Positions 16,144 to 23,015 of a stretch of 32,078 nt of DNA are shown here, one piece after another. Position 1 is the first letter of the stretch. Each line of letters begins with the position of its first letter. The notes below the pieces were generated by a model that made no database searches, was not told the origin of the DNA, and saw only the letters and a list, made by a program, of their open reading frames with translations. Source of the DNA: DATLGD01 sp035540755 (GTDB taxonomy: Bacteria > Actinomycetota > Actinomycetes > Mycobacteriales > SCTD01); NCBI GenBank assembly GCA_035540755.1, contig DATLGD010000154.1, positions 1 to 32,078 on the forward strand. The letters run 5' to 3'. The translations under genes were made by a program, and so were the position numbers.

Positions 16144-16779
16144 CTAGACAGCGTCCTGCAGCTTGCGGCGACCCTCGAAGGCGGCGCCCTGCGCAGCGGT
16201 GCCCGCAGCACCGGCGGCGCGGCTGACCGTCGCCGGCAGACCGAGCAGGGCGCCCTTGGCGACCTCGGCCGGGCGCTGCTGCTCCTCGTGCAGGGCGGAC
16301 GAGGCGAGGATCGCGCCGGTCAGGCCGGGGATCGCCCACTGCAGCGCCTTGAGCTGCTTCTGCGCCTTGGCGACCTCCGGCGGGGTGGTCGTGGTCGGGG
16401 CGGTGCCGCCCGCGACCGGCACGTCACCGGCGCTCATGACCTTCTGGCCGAGGACGCGGGCGTAGGCCGTGGCGCCGAGCGCGCCGGCGGTCAGGGCCAG
16501 CTTGGTGTTGGTGTTGGCCAGCACGCCCTTCTGGGTGCTCACGCGGCCCTTGTTCTCCTTCAGGATCTTCGCCCCACCCACGAGGTGAGCGGTGATGGCG
16601 GCCAGGTTCACCGGCGTCCAGCGCGCCCAGCCGGCGTTCGCCACGCGGGCCCGCTGGCGCGGGTCGTCGACGTCCGCCGCTGCGCCGTTGACGCCGATGG
16701 CGCCCATCAGCGAGCCGCCGAACCAGGCCGCGAGGCCGATGTCGTGCAGCGCGTGCGCCAGGGTGTTGCGCTGTGCCAT
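16144..16779 (-). CDS. Membrane protein of unknown function
   Basis: The product has 211 aa from ATG 16779, with GGAGG 6-7 nt upstream. It begins MAQRNTLAHALHDIGLAAWFGGSLMGAIGVN. Four hydrophobic helices are visible: about 13-30, 55-72 (TPVNLAAITAHLVGGAKIL), 90-110 and 145-163 (ALQWAIPGLTGAILASSAL). A Pro/Thr-rich loop lies between the third and fourth. The C-terminus is Ala/Gln-rich and probably cytoplasmic. I recognise it only as a conserved-type actinobacterial membrane protein. It is divergent from the TadA operon, with 216 nt between starts. Confidence 0.75.
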   Translation of the reverse strand: MAQRNTLAHALHDIGLAAWFGGSLMGAIGVNGAAADVDDPRQRARVANAGWARWTPVNLAAITAHLVGGAKILKENKGRVSTQKGVLANTNTKLALTAGALGATAYARVLGQKVMSAGDVPVAGGTAPTTTTPPEVAKAQKQLKALQWAIPGLTGAILASSALHEEQQRPAEVAKGALLGLPATVSRAAGAAGTAAQGAAFEGRRKLQDAV

Positions 16780-16995
16780 GAGGTTCCTCCGAGAGATCGT
16801 CGTGGTGGACGCCGGCGGCGGCGTCGTGCCTGATCTGTCGCCTACCCGACCCGCGGACGCCCCGAACCTCACCGCGCCCGACGGCTTGCCCGCCCGCGGC
16901 GACGCCCGTGACAGCCCGGCCCTACCGCGTCGGCCGCGCGTCTGCCACAGTCCTGCGGGGGACGTCGGAGCGACATCCGGACGAGCGGAGGACAG

Positions 16996-17487
16996 GTGAC
17001 CGGTCAAGCCGCCGACGCCTACGCCGTGATCGCGTTCCGCGACGAGTTCGGGACCTGGCAGACGGGTCTGCTGCCCGAGTCGCTCGGTGACGACCTCGAC
17101 GGGCTGGTGGCGGCCGCGCGCCAGCAGCCCGCCCCCGGCGCCGCGTTCGCCCTCGTGGACGTCGCCGACGAGTTCTTCGTCGCGGTGCGCGTGCAGCACG
17201 ACGCCGTGCGGCTCCTGCTGTCCGACGTCACCGCGTCCGTGGCGTGGGACCTCGCCGCCCAGGTCGTCGACGCGCTGGACCTGGAGGTGCCGGACGAGGA
17301 CGACCTCGAGGAGGTGTGGCCCGCCGGCGACCTCGGCATGTTCAGCGACCTCGGCCTCGACGAGATGGAGCTCGGAGCCATCCTCGCCGACGTCGACGCC
17401 TACGCCGACGAGATGCTCAGCGCGGTCGCCCGGCGGTTGGGGTTCGGAGAGGCCTACGAGCGGGTAGTCGACGCCGTCGTCGGCTGA
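16996..17487 (+). CDS. tRNA adenosine deaminase-associated protein, copy 1
   Basis: The product has 163 aa from GTG 16996, with GGAGG 5-6 nt upstream. It is a very acidic protein of the family named for its constant position before tadA in actinobacteria; its biochemical role is unknown. The N-terminal half has a beta-rich pattern (YAVIAFRDEFGTWQTG, DEFFVAVRV, LLLSDVTASVAWDLA). After an acidic patch (LEVPDEDDLEEVWPAGDLGMFSDLG) comes a helical C-terminus (LGAILADVDAYADEMLSAVARRLGF). A second, diverged copy follows 47 nt downstream and then tadA, so the three form one operon. Confidence 0.85.
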   Translation: MTGQAADAYAVIAFRDEFGTWQTGLLPESLGDDLDGLVAAARQQPAPGAAFALVDVADEFFVAVRVQHDAVRLLLSDVTASVAWDLAAQVVDALDLEVPDEDDLEEVWPAGDLGMFSDLGLDEMELGAILADVDAYADEMLSAVARRLGFGEAYERVVDAVVG

Positions 17488-17534
17488 TCGACCCCTCCCC
17501 GCCGCACCCCGAGAAACCGGACGGAGCTCCTCCG

Positions 17535-18029
17535 ATGTCGCACTTCGCCGCCGCCCTCGCCAAGACCGAGGAGGGGTGGACCGGTGCAGAGCTCGACCTC
17601 GCCGAGGTCGACGACCTGGAGGTCCTCGCCGAGACGCTGCGCGACCTGTCCGGCGACAGCGCCGGCCCCGCCCTGCTGCTGCTCGAGGAGGACGACGAGT
17701 ACGTGGCTGTCGTCCGGGTCGACGGGGGCAGCGGGAGCCTCGCCGAGCCGCGGGTGTTCCTGTCCGACCGGCGGGCGGTGCAGGGGTCCGACGTCGCGGC
17801 CATGCTGTGGGAGCAGGTCGACGAGACGACCGACGACGATGACGACGAGGGCACCCGGCCGGTGGCCGAGCCGGTCGGGGACACCGAGCTGCTCGCCGAC
17901 CTCGGCACCCGGTCGGACGAGCTGCTGCGGCTGTGCGCCGAGGAGGGCCTGCTGCCGGCCGACGTCATCTCCGAGCTGTGCGAGCGCGCCGGCTGCGGCG
18001 ACGTGCTCGAGGGGCTGCGCGAGGGGTGA
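17535..18029 (+). CDS. tRNA adenosine deaminase-associated protein, copy 2
   Basis: The product has 164 aa from ATG 17535. It shares the layout of the preceding protein: a strand-rich half (LLLLEEDDEYVAVVRV, RVFLSDRRAVQGSDVAAMLWEQV), an acidic run (TTDDDDDEG), then GDTELLADLGTRSDELLRLC and a helical end. The residues DE(F/Y)xVAVxRV, LSD and the GDxxxxxDLG block align with copy 1, so the two are diverged tandem paralogues. Its stop overlaps the tadA start as GTGA, so this copy is translationally coupled to the enzyme and is the better candidate for a direct partner. Function is unknown. Confidence 0.82.
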   Translation: MSHFAAALAKTEEGWTGAELDLAEVDDLEVLAETLRDLSGDSAGPALLLLEEDDEYVAVVRVDGGSGSLAEPRVFLSDRRAVQGSDVAAMLWEQVDETTDDDDDEGTRPVAEPVGDTELLADLGTRSDELLRLCAEEGLLPADVISELCERAGCGDVLEGLREG

Positions 18030-18484
18030 GCACCTGGGAGCCGGCGATGCGCTCGGCCCTGCGGGCGGCCGAGGCCGCGAACGCGTCCGGCGACGTGCCC
18101 GTCGGCGCCGTGCTGCTCGACGGCGACGGCGTCGAGCTGGTCGCCACGTGCAACCGCCGCGAGGCCGACGGCGACCCGACCGCGCACGCGGAGGTGCTGG
18201 CCCTCCGCGAGGCCGCGCGGCTGCGAGGTGAGTGGCGGCTCGACGGCTGCACCCTCGTCGTCACGCTGGAGCCCTGCACCATGTGCGCCGGCGCGCTCGT
18301 CCTGGCCCGGGTCGCCCGGGTGGTCTACGGCGCGGCGGACCCCAAGGCGGGGGCGGCGGGGTCGCTGTGGGACGTCGTCCGCGACCGTCGGCTCAACCAC
18401 CGCCCCGAGGTCGTCGCCGGAGTGCTCGAGCCGGACTGCAGCGCCGTGCTGCGGGCGTTCTTCGTCAGCAGGCGGGACCGCTAG
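18026..18484 (+). CDS. tadA: tRNA(adenine34) deaminase TadA
   Basis: The product has 152 aa. TadA converts A34 to inosine in tRNA-Arg(ACG), needed to read CGC/CGA codons. The zinc and catalytic residues are His54 and Glu56 in TAHAEVLAL, and Cys84 and Cys87 in PCTMCAGA. The segments DVPVGAVLL and NHRPEVVAGVLEPDCSAVLRAFF are standard. The start GTG 18026 overlaps the preceding stop by 4 nt; ATG 18047 is a possible alternative but leaves out the first helix. The TAG stop forms the first half of a -10-like hexamer for the tRNA-Ser gene 11 nt further on. Confidence 0.95.
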   Translation: MSTWEPAMRSALRAAEAANASGDVPVGAVLLDGDGVELVATCNRREADGDPTAHAEVLALREAARLRGEWRLDGCTLVVTLEPCTMCAGALVLARVARVVYGAADPKAGAAGSLWDVVRDRRLNHRPEVVAGVLEPDCSAVLRAFFVSRRDR

Positions 18485-18487
18485 ACT
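18482..18487 (+). promoter_or_regulatory. -10 hexamer of tRNA-Ser(CGA) overlapping the tadA stop
   Basis: TAGACT matches TANNNT and starts with the tadA TAG. It ends exactly 7 nt before the mature tRNA 5' end, so the transcript could begin at or very near tRNA nucleotide 1. Confidence 0.55.
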
Positions 18488-18494
18488 CGCCGGC

Positions 18495-18584
18495 GGTGGC
18501 GTGTCCGAGCGGCCGAAGGAGCACGCCTCGAAAGCGTGTGACGGTGCAAGCCGTCCGTGGGTTCAAATCCCACCGCCACCGCCA
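18495..18584 (+). tRNA. tRNA-Ser(CGA)
   Basis: The acceptor arms GGTGGCG (18495-18501) and CGCCACC (18574-18580) pair fully. Discriminator G and an encoded CCA (18582-18584) follow. The anticodon loop CTCGAAA between CACGC and GCGTG gives anticodon CGA, reading UCG codons. A long variable arm is present (class II), as expected for serine. The T-loop GTTCAAATC is normal. Confidence 0.96.
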
Positions 18585-18592
18585 GCCAGCCA

Positions 18593-18639
18593 GGGTGATG
18601 TCTCGGGACACCGTGCTCAGGTGTCCCGGGACATCACCC
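18593..18639. terminator. 20-bp hairpin terminator after tRNA-Ser(CGA)
   Basis: Arms 18593-18612 and 18620-18639 pair over 20 bp with a single G-T pair and a 7-nt loop. It lies 8 nt after the tRNA and also downstream of the convergent Rho-N protein gene, so it can act in both directions. Confidence 0.82.
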
Positions 18640-18682
18640 ACGGCGCCTGCTGCTCGCCGCAGGCAGGCGGAGTCGGCGGCCG

Positions 18683-18940
18683 TCAGTGGTTGCGCAGCGC
18701 GTCGACCAGCTCCTGCTTGTTCATCGTCGAGCGGCCGTCGATGCCGACCTCGCGTGCGCGGGCGACCAGGTCCTGCTTCGACCAGTCGTCGTAGCTGCCG
18801 GACTGCCCGCCCTTGCGCCCGGTGTCGGACCGGGAGGAAGCGGCAGAGGCGTTGGCGATGCGGGCGGCCTTCTCCTTGCTCGCGCCGTCGCGCCGCAGCG
18901 CCTGGTACTGGTCCTCGTCCTTGATGCTGCTTCTCGGCAT
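18683..18940 (-). CDS. Small Rho-termination-factor-N/SAP-like domain protein
   Basis: The product has 85 aa from ATG 18940, with GGAGG 6 nt upstream. Its N-terminal half is charged (SSIKDEDQYQALRRDGASKEKAARIANA), then comes a Ser/Gly linker, and the C-terminal 35 residues (WSKQDLVARAREVGI and MNKQELVDALRNH) look like the Rho N-terminal/SAP-type helix-extended-loop-helix. That fold often binds nucleic acid. Family knowledge: similar small proteins are common in actinobacteria with no defined function. A GGGTAC element on the minus strand (18978-18983), 38 nt upstream of the start, resembles a stress-sigma -10 box, but no matching -35 is convincing. Confidence 0.75.
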   Translation of the reverse strand: MPRSSIKDEDQYQALRRDGASKEKAARIANASAASSRSDTGRKGGQSGSYDDWSKQDLVARAREVGIDGRSTMNKQELVDALRNH

Positions 18941-19047
18941 GGTCGACCTCCGGGTCCGACGACAGGCTGTCCTCGCCGTACCCGGGACACCGGCCTCCTG
19001 CACCTGGCATCGCCGCGAGGGTGCCGCCGCGGGGGGTTTGGCAACGG

Positions 19048-19070
19048 CCGCTCCGGACAGGTCCGAGCGG
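19048..19070 (+). promoter_or_regulatory. Inverted repeat upstream of the DUF2254 gene
   Basis: Arms 19048-19058 and 19061-19070 pair over 10 bp with one bulged C and a 2-nt loop. It lies in the divergent region 18941-19098, 28 nt before the DUF2254 start. It could be an operator or a leader hairpin. Confidence 0.35.
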
Positions 19071-19098
19071 ACGATCAGGCGTGTGCGCTGGAGGTGGA

Positions 19099-20439
19099 GT
19101 GAGGAAGGCGGACCGCGTCTCGTGGGACGACGTGCGGACGACGCTGTGGTTCTGGCCCGCTCTGACCTGCCTGGGCTCCTTGATCGTCACGATCCTCCTG
19201 CTGCTGGTGCGGCCCGATCCGGAGAGCCGCTGGGCGAAGTGGACCTGGCCCGGCGACGCCGAGGGCGCGACGTCGATGCTGCAGACGGTGGCGACGGCCG
19301 TCATGACGGCGACCACGCTGACGTTCTCGCTGACGATCATCGCGCTGCAGCTGGCCTCCCAGCAGTTCTCCCCACGGCTGCTGCGCGACTTCGCCCGTGA
19401 CGCCCGCATCCAGGGCACCCTGGCGGTGCTGCTGTCCACCTTCGTCGTCTCGGTCGTCTGCTTGCGCGGCATCGACCCCGAGCGCCCGCTGCCGACCCTC
19501 GCGATCCTGCTGGCGCACGTGCTGGCGCTGGTGTCGGCCGGTGCGCTGCTGATGTTCGTCGCGCACCTGGTGCGTGCGCTGCGGGTCGACACGCTGCTCG
19601 CCACCGCTCACCAGACGGCCGTGTCGAGCATCCCGGACTCCTACCACCCGTACGACGAGGGCCCTGCGCGGCCCGGGCCGGAGCTGCCGGGCCCCCACGG
19701 CGGGACGGTGCTCTACGCGCGTCGCAGCGGCTACGTCCGGGTGATCGAGCCGGCGCCGGTCAGCCGCCTGGCGAGCGAGACCGGCGTCTTCCTGCGGCTC
19801 GGTGTACGTCCCGGCGACCACATCGTGCAGGGGACGCCGGTGGGCAGCGCCTGGGCGCTCGGCGGCGATGCGGTCCCCGTCGAGCGGCTGAACGAGGGGC
19901 TGCTGCACGCCGTCGAGGTGGGCTACGAGCGCACGGAGGAGCAGGACGTCGCGTTCGGCTTCCGGCAGCTCGTCGACACCGCCGTCAAGGCCATCTCGCC
20001 CTCCATCAACGACCCCACGACCTGTGCCACGGCCCTCGGCTACTGCGCCGACCTGCTGGTGCGGCTGACCGACCGCCGGCTCGGAGCCCAGGTCGTGTGC
20101 GACGAGGCGGGCGAGCCTCGGGCGGTCCTGCCCGACCGCGACTTCCGCTACTACCTCGACCTGTCGTGCGCGCAGGTGCGCCGCTTCGGGCAGACCGAGC
20201 CGACGGTGCTGACCGCGCTGCTGCGCCTGCTGCGCGACGTCGCTCTCGCCTGCCGCGACGACGAGCAGCGCGAGGAGGTGCGGCGTCAGCTGCGGCTGGT
20301 GCTCGACCAGATGCCCGACTCGCTGCTCGACGACGACCGCGCTGTGGTGGCCGAGCACGGCCGCCGCGTCGAGCTGGCCCTGTCCGGTGAGGTGGAACAG
20401 GCCTACGACGACCCGTCCGGGCTGTTCCGCTCGTTCTGA
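19099..20439 (+). CDS. DUF2254 membrane protein
   Basis: The product has 446 aa from GTG 19099, with GGAGGTGGA just upstream. Four N-terminal membrane helices are visible: about 15-37 (FWPALTCLGSLIVTILLLLV), 60-85 (TAVMTATTLTFSLTIIALQLAS), 105-125 and 140-160. A large cytoplasmic C-terminal region follows, with the family signature FRQLVDTAVKAISPSINDPTTC. DUF2254 proteins are widespread and uncharacterised. Length and order fit the family. It is convergent with the secreted protein gene, with a gap of 22 nt. Confidence 0.88.
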   Translation: MRKADRVSWDDVRTTLWFWPALTCLGSLIVTILLLLVRPDPESRWAKWTWPGDAEGATSMLQTVATAVMTATTLTFSLTIIALQLASQQFSPRLLRDFARDARIQGTLAVLLSTFVVSVVCLRGIDPERPLPTLAILLAHVLALVSAGALLMFVAHLVRALRVDTLLATAHQTAVSSIPDSYHPYDEGPARPGPELPGPHGGTVLYARRSGYVRVIEPAPVSRLASETGVFLRLGVRPGDHIVQGTPVGSAWALGGDAVPVERLNEGLLHAVEVGYERTEEQDVAFGFRQLVDTAVKAISPSINDPTTCATALGYCADLLVRLTDRRLGAQVVCDEAGEPRAVLPDRDFRYYLDLSCAQVRRFGQTEPTVLTALLRLLRDVALACRDDEQREEVRRQLRLVLDQMPDSLLDDDRAVVAEHGRRVELALSGEVEQAYDDPSGLFRSF

Positions 20440-20461
20440 CGGCGCTGCGGCCGCCGGCGGA

Positions 20462-21175
20462 TCAGGCGGGCAGGGTCGCGCGGCCGGCGAGGTCCTTCAC
20501 GTTGAACACCATCGTGGACGGCGCCTCGGTGGTGCCGTAGACGAACACCGAGGTGGTGGTCGCCAGCGTGTACGAGGTCAGGAACAGCTCGACGTCGTGC
20601 ACGGCCTCGGCGCTGGTGTCCAAGCCGGCGCGCTCCATGGCCCGGTGCAGGTTGGTGACCGCGAAGTCGGTCTTGAGCACCGCGTTGCCGCCCGAGGACA
20701 GCGGCAGGCCGTCGGTGTCGATGGTGAGCAGGACCTTGCCGTCGACGACGACGTCGACCCCGCCGTAGTACGTCGGGTCGTTCTGCTTGGCCGGCGCGAA
20801 CAGGTACATCGTCACCGCGAGGTTGTCGAGCCGCCCGGTGTGCGTGCCCTTGAACAGCGCGCCGGTGGCCGGGTCGGACGCCGCGTTCTGCTGGCGCTGG
20901 ACCCCGTTGGTGGCGTAGCCGCCGCCGGCGCCCTGGGCCACGGACTGGGTCGGAGCGGTGCCGGTCCAGGTCGGGTACGAGGTGGCCCCGGTCGCCGCAA
21001 GGTTGCCCACCTTGGTCTCCGCCGGGACGAACCAGACCTGCGTCGTGCAGAACTGCGGCCCGTCGACGACCCGGGTGTAGCAGGTGTCGTCGGCGCCGGC
21101 GGGGAGGCCGAGGGCGAGGGCGGCGGTCAGGCCGAGGGCCAGACCGGCACGACGGGGCAGGGAACGAGCGGTCAC
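20462..21175 (-). CDS. Secreted protein of unknown function
   Basis: The product has 237 aa from GTG 21175, with GGAGG 6-7 nt upstream. The N-terminus RSLPRRAGLALGLTAALALGLPAGAD is a Sec signal peptide with a likely cut after PAGA. Two cysteines shortly after (DDTCYTRV and PQFCTTQ) could form a disulphide. The mature protein is strand-rich, Thr/Ala/Gly-rich and has no catalytic motif that I know. The segments DVVVDGKVLLTIDTDGLPL and YTLATTTSVFVYGTTEAPS suggest a beta-sandwich. The MFS transporter gene ends 67 nt upstream on the same strand. I do not recognise a family. Confidence 0.72.
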   Translation of the reverse strand: MTARSLPRRAGLALGLTAALALGLPAGADDTCYTRVVDGPQFCTTQVWFVPAETKVGNLAATGATSYPTWTGTAPTQSVAQGAGGGYATNGVQRQQNAASDPATGALFKGTHTGRLDNLAVTMYLFAPAKQNDPTYYGGVDVVVDGKVLLTIDTDGLPLSSGGNAVLKTDFAVTNLHRAMERAGLDTSAEAVHDVELFLTSYTLATTTSVFVYGTTEAPSTMVFNVKDLAGRATLPA

Positions 21176-21242
21176 AGAAGCCTCCAGGCAGGGACGGGTG
21201 ACACGGTGTTCGCCGCGTTCGCCCCGATTCCTCCCCGGCAGG

Positions 21243-22607
21243 TCAGGGGGCGTGCCCGGCGCGCCCTCGCAGGGCGAGCTGCCGCGCGCCGAGGACCCCG
21301 AGCACGGGCAGCGCCGCCGCGACGCCGAAGCCGGCCGAGGCCACGGTCGGCACGGCCAGCGCCAGACCACCGCCGATCACCCACGACATCTGCAGCCCGG
21401 TCTCCGACCGGGCGAACGCCGTGCTGATCGCGCGCGGCGGCACGTGCTTCTGCACCGCGGCGTCGAGCCCGAATCGGGAGAGCGACACCGAGACGCCGGT
21501 GGCGCCGGCGGCGGCCACCATCCAGAGCTCGTCGCCGGTGAGCGCCGCCAGCAGGCAGGTGGCGAAGGGCAGTGCGAGCGCGAGGACCGCCAGTGCCTTG
21601 TCGGCGCTCTCGGGCAGTCGTGCGGCCGCGGCGGTGCCGCCGAGCTGCCCGGCCGCCGCCGCGACCACCACCGCCGCGACCAGCGGTGCGGTGGCGCCCT
21701 CGGCCCGCAGCAGGAACGCCAGGAAGATCGTGAGCAGACCGGCGAGGGCGCGCAGCGACAGCGCCGCGGCCAGCGGCCCGGTCACCAGCGGCGACAGGCG
21801 GTTCAGGCGGAAGCGGACGGCGCTGGGGACGTCGGGCTCGCGGTCCCTCGCCTCGTCGACGTGCTCGGGCAGGCGCAGCGCGAGCACCCCGCCGGTGATG
21901 AGCAGGACGCTCGCGAGGTAGAGCGCCACCTCGCTCGACCCGGTGGCGCGCACGATCGCCGTGCCGATGCCGGCCGCCACCAGCCCCGACGACACGGCGG
22001 CGATGTTGAGCCGCGCGTTGGCCGACACCAGGCCGAGGGCCGGCGGCCGCACCCGGGGCACCGCGGCGGCCCGGGCGACGCCGTAGGCGCGGGACAGCAC
22101 GAGGACCCCGAGCGCGAGCGGGTAGAGGCCGAATCCGGTCAGCGCCCCGGCCATCACCCAGGTGATCAGGCCGCGGCCCCCGGTGGTGACGGCGAGCACG
22201 GTGCGCCGGCCGTGCGGGAACCGGTCGAGCAGCGGCCCGGCGACCGGGATGAGCAGGGAGAACGGCAGCATGGTGAGGATCAGGTAGAGCGCCACGCGGC
22301 TGCGGGCCTCGCCGAGCGGCACGGTGAAGAACAGGGTGCCCGCCAGCGCGACCGCCACCAGCGCGTCGCCCGCGGCGTGCAGCGCGTGCACCGTCAGCAG
22401 GGACGACAGGCCGCTGCGGTCGGCGCCGTCCGCGCGAGCGGCGGAGCGGACCCGGCCGGCCGACCGCGACAGCCCGCGGCCGACGGCGCTGCCGGCGCGG
22501 CGGGCCCGGCCGGAACCGGTCGGACGGGGCCGGGAGGGCCGGCGCGGACGGCGCGGGTGCTCGCCGTCGGCGCGGCCGCCGCCTGCGGCCGTGCCCTCCG
22601 TCGTCAC
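21243..22607 (-). CDS. MFS transporter
   Basis: The product has 454 aa from GTG 22607. After an Arg-rich, probably cytoplasmic N-terminus of about 60 residues come about twelve hydrophobic helices. The loop between helices 2 and 3 (GPLLDRFPHGRRTVL) carries the MFS motif A pattern of Asp, Arg and Arg-Arg. The central cytoplasmic loop is charged (LPEHVDEARDREPD). The substrate cannot be predicted; similar proteins are annotated only as MFS transporters. No good Shine-Dalgarno is seen at the chosen start, and a start closer to the first helix is possible. The tRNA-Ser(GGA) gene and its terminator lie upstream. Confidence 0.82.
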   Translation of the reverse strand: MTTEGTAAGGGRADGEHPRRPRRPSRPRPTGSGRARRAGSAVGRGLSRSAGRVRSAARADGADRSGLSSLLTVHALHAAGDALVAVALAGTLFFTVPLGEARSRVALYLILTMLPFSLLIPVAGPLLDRFPHGRRTVLAVTTGGRGLITWVMAGALTGFGLYPLALGVLVLSRAYGVARAAAVPRVRPPALGLVSANARLNIAAVSSGLVAAGIGTAIVRATGSSEVALYLASVLLITGGVLALRLPEHVDEARDREPDVPSAVRFRLNRLSPLVTGPLAAALSLRALAGLLTIFLAFLLRAEGATAPLVAAVVVAAAAGQLGGTAAAARLPESADKALAVLALALPFATCLLAALTGDELWMVAAAGATGVSVSLSRFGLDAAVQKHVPPRAISTAFARSETGLQMSWVIGGGLALAVPTVASAGFGVAAALPVLGVLGARQLALRGRAGHAP

Positions 22608-22668
22608 GTCAGCAGCCTGCCGCACCGGGCCGACAGGCGCACGCTCTGCCGTCGGCCCGGCCCGAACG

Positions 22669-22706
22669 CGAGGAGCCGCCCGGCCTGGACGGCGGGCGGC
22701 TCCTCG
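22669..22706 (-). terminator. Hairpin terminator of tRNA-Ser(GGA)
   Basis: Arms 22669-22682 and 22693-22706 are perfectly complementary over 14 bp with a 10-nt loop. The hairpin starts 8 nt after the tRNA on the minus strand. Confidence 0.8.
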
Positions 22707-22714
22707 TGCGGCGG

Positions 22715-22800
22715 CGGAGGATGCGAGATTCGAACTCGCGAGGGGTTGCCCCCAACACGCATTCCAAGCGTGCGCCATAGGCCAACTAGGCGAATCCTCC
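22715..22800 (-). tRNA. tRNA-Ser(GGA)
   Basis: On the minus strand the acceptor GGAGGAT pairs with ATCCTCC, followed by discriminator G. The anticodon loop TTGGAAT between CACGC and GCGTG gives GGA, reading UCC/UCU. A long variable arm (GGGGGCAACCCC) marks class II. CCA is not encoded (the next bases are CCG), unlike the other serine tRNA in the window. Confidence 0.96.
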
Positions 22801-22807
22801 GCCGACG

Positions 22808-22813
22808 ATGCTA
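22808..22813 (-). promoter_or_regulatory. -10 hexamer of tRNA-Ser(GGA)
   Basis: On the minus strand TAGCAT ends 7 nt before the tRNA 5' end at 22800. It matches TANNNT at the same spacing as the other two RNA genes. No -35 box is visible. Confidence 0.55.
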
Positions 22814-22814
22814 A

Positions 22815-22830
22815 CCGGCCGGCCGGCCGG
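22815..22830. repeat. Tandem (CCGG)4 palindrome between divergent RNA genes
   Basis: Four perfect CCGG units stand directly upstream of the tRNA-Ser(GGA) -10 box and 55 nt before the SRP RNA -10 box. Confidence 0.8.
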
Positions 22831-22884
22831 TCCGGAAGTGCCCACAGCGCCGACCCGGCACCGGACGCCGGCGCCGCCGCGGAC

Positions 22885-22890
22885 TACAGT
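22885..22890 (+). promoter_or_regulatory. -10 hexamer of the SRP RNA gene
   Basis: TACAGT matches TANNNT and ends 7 nt before the first base of the terminal helix of the SRP RNA (22898). Confidence 0.6.
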
Positions 22891-22897
22891 GCAGACC

Positions 22898-22990
22898 GAC
22901 CCCTCGTGCGGCGCGCACCCCGCTGAACCCCCCCAGGGCCGGAAGGCAGCAAGGGCAGGCAGGCTCTGCGCGGGTGTGCGAGGGGTCCTC
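22898..22990 (+). ncRNA. ffs: Signal recognition particle RNA, small (4.5S-like) bacterial type
   Basis: The conserved domain IV lies at about 22931-22960, with the CCAGGGCCGGAAGGCAGCA core that holds the GGAA tetraloop and the asymmetric Ffh-binding loop. The ends form a perfect helix: GACCCCTCG (22898-22906) with CGAGGGGTC (22979-22987). The RNA guides signal-peptide-bearing ribosomes to FtsY at the membrane. The place just before dnaX is usual in actinobacteria. The exact 3' end is uncertain by a few bases. Confidence 0.93.
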
Positions 22991-23015
22991 AGTTGCCCGG
23001 TCTGGAGGACGGCCC

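Noticed and set aside
22608..22778. MFS frame start inside the tRNA-Ser(GGA) gene
   Set aside because: Codons there are tRNA and terminator sequence; GTG 22607 is the first start outside them.
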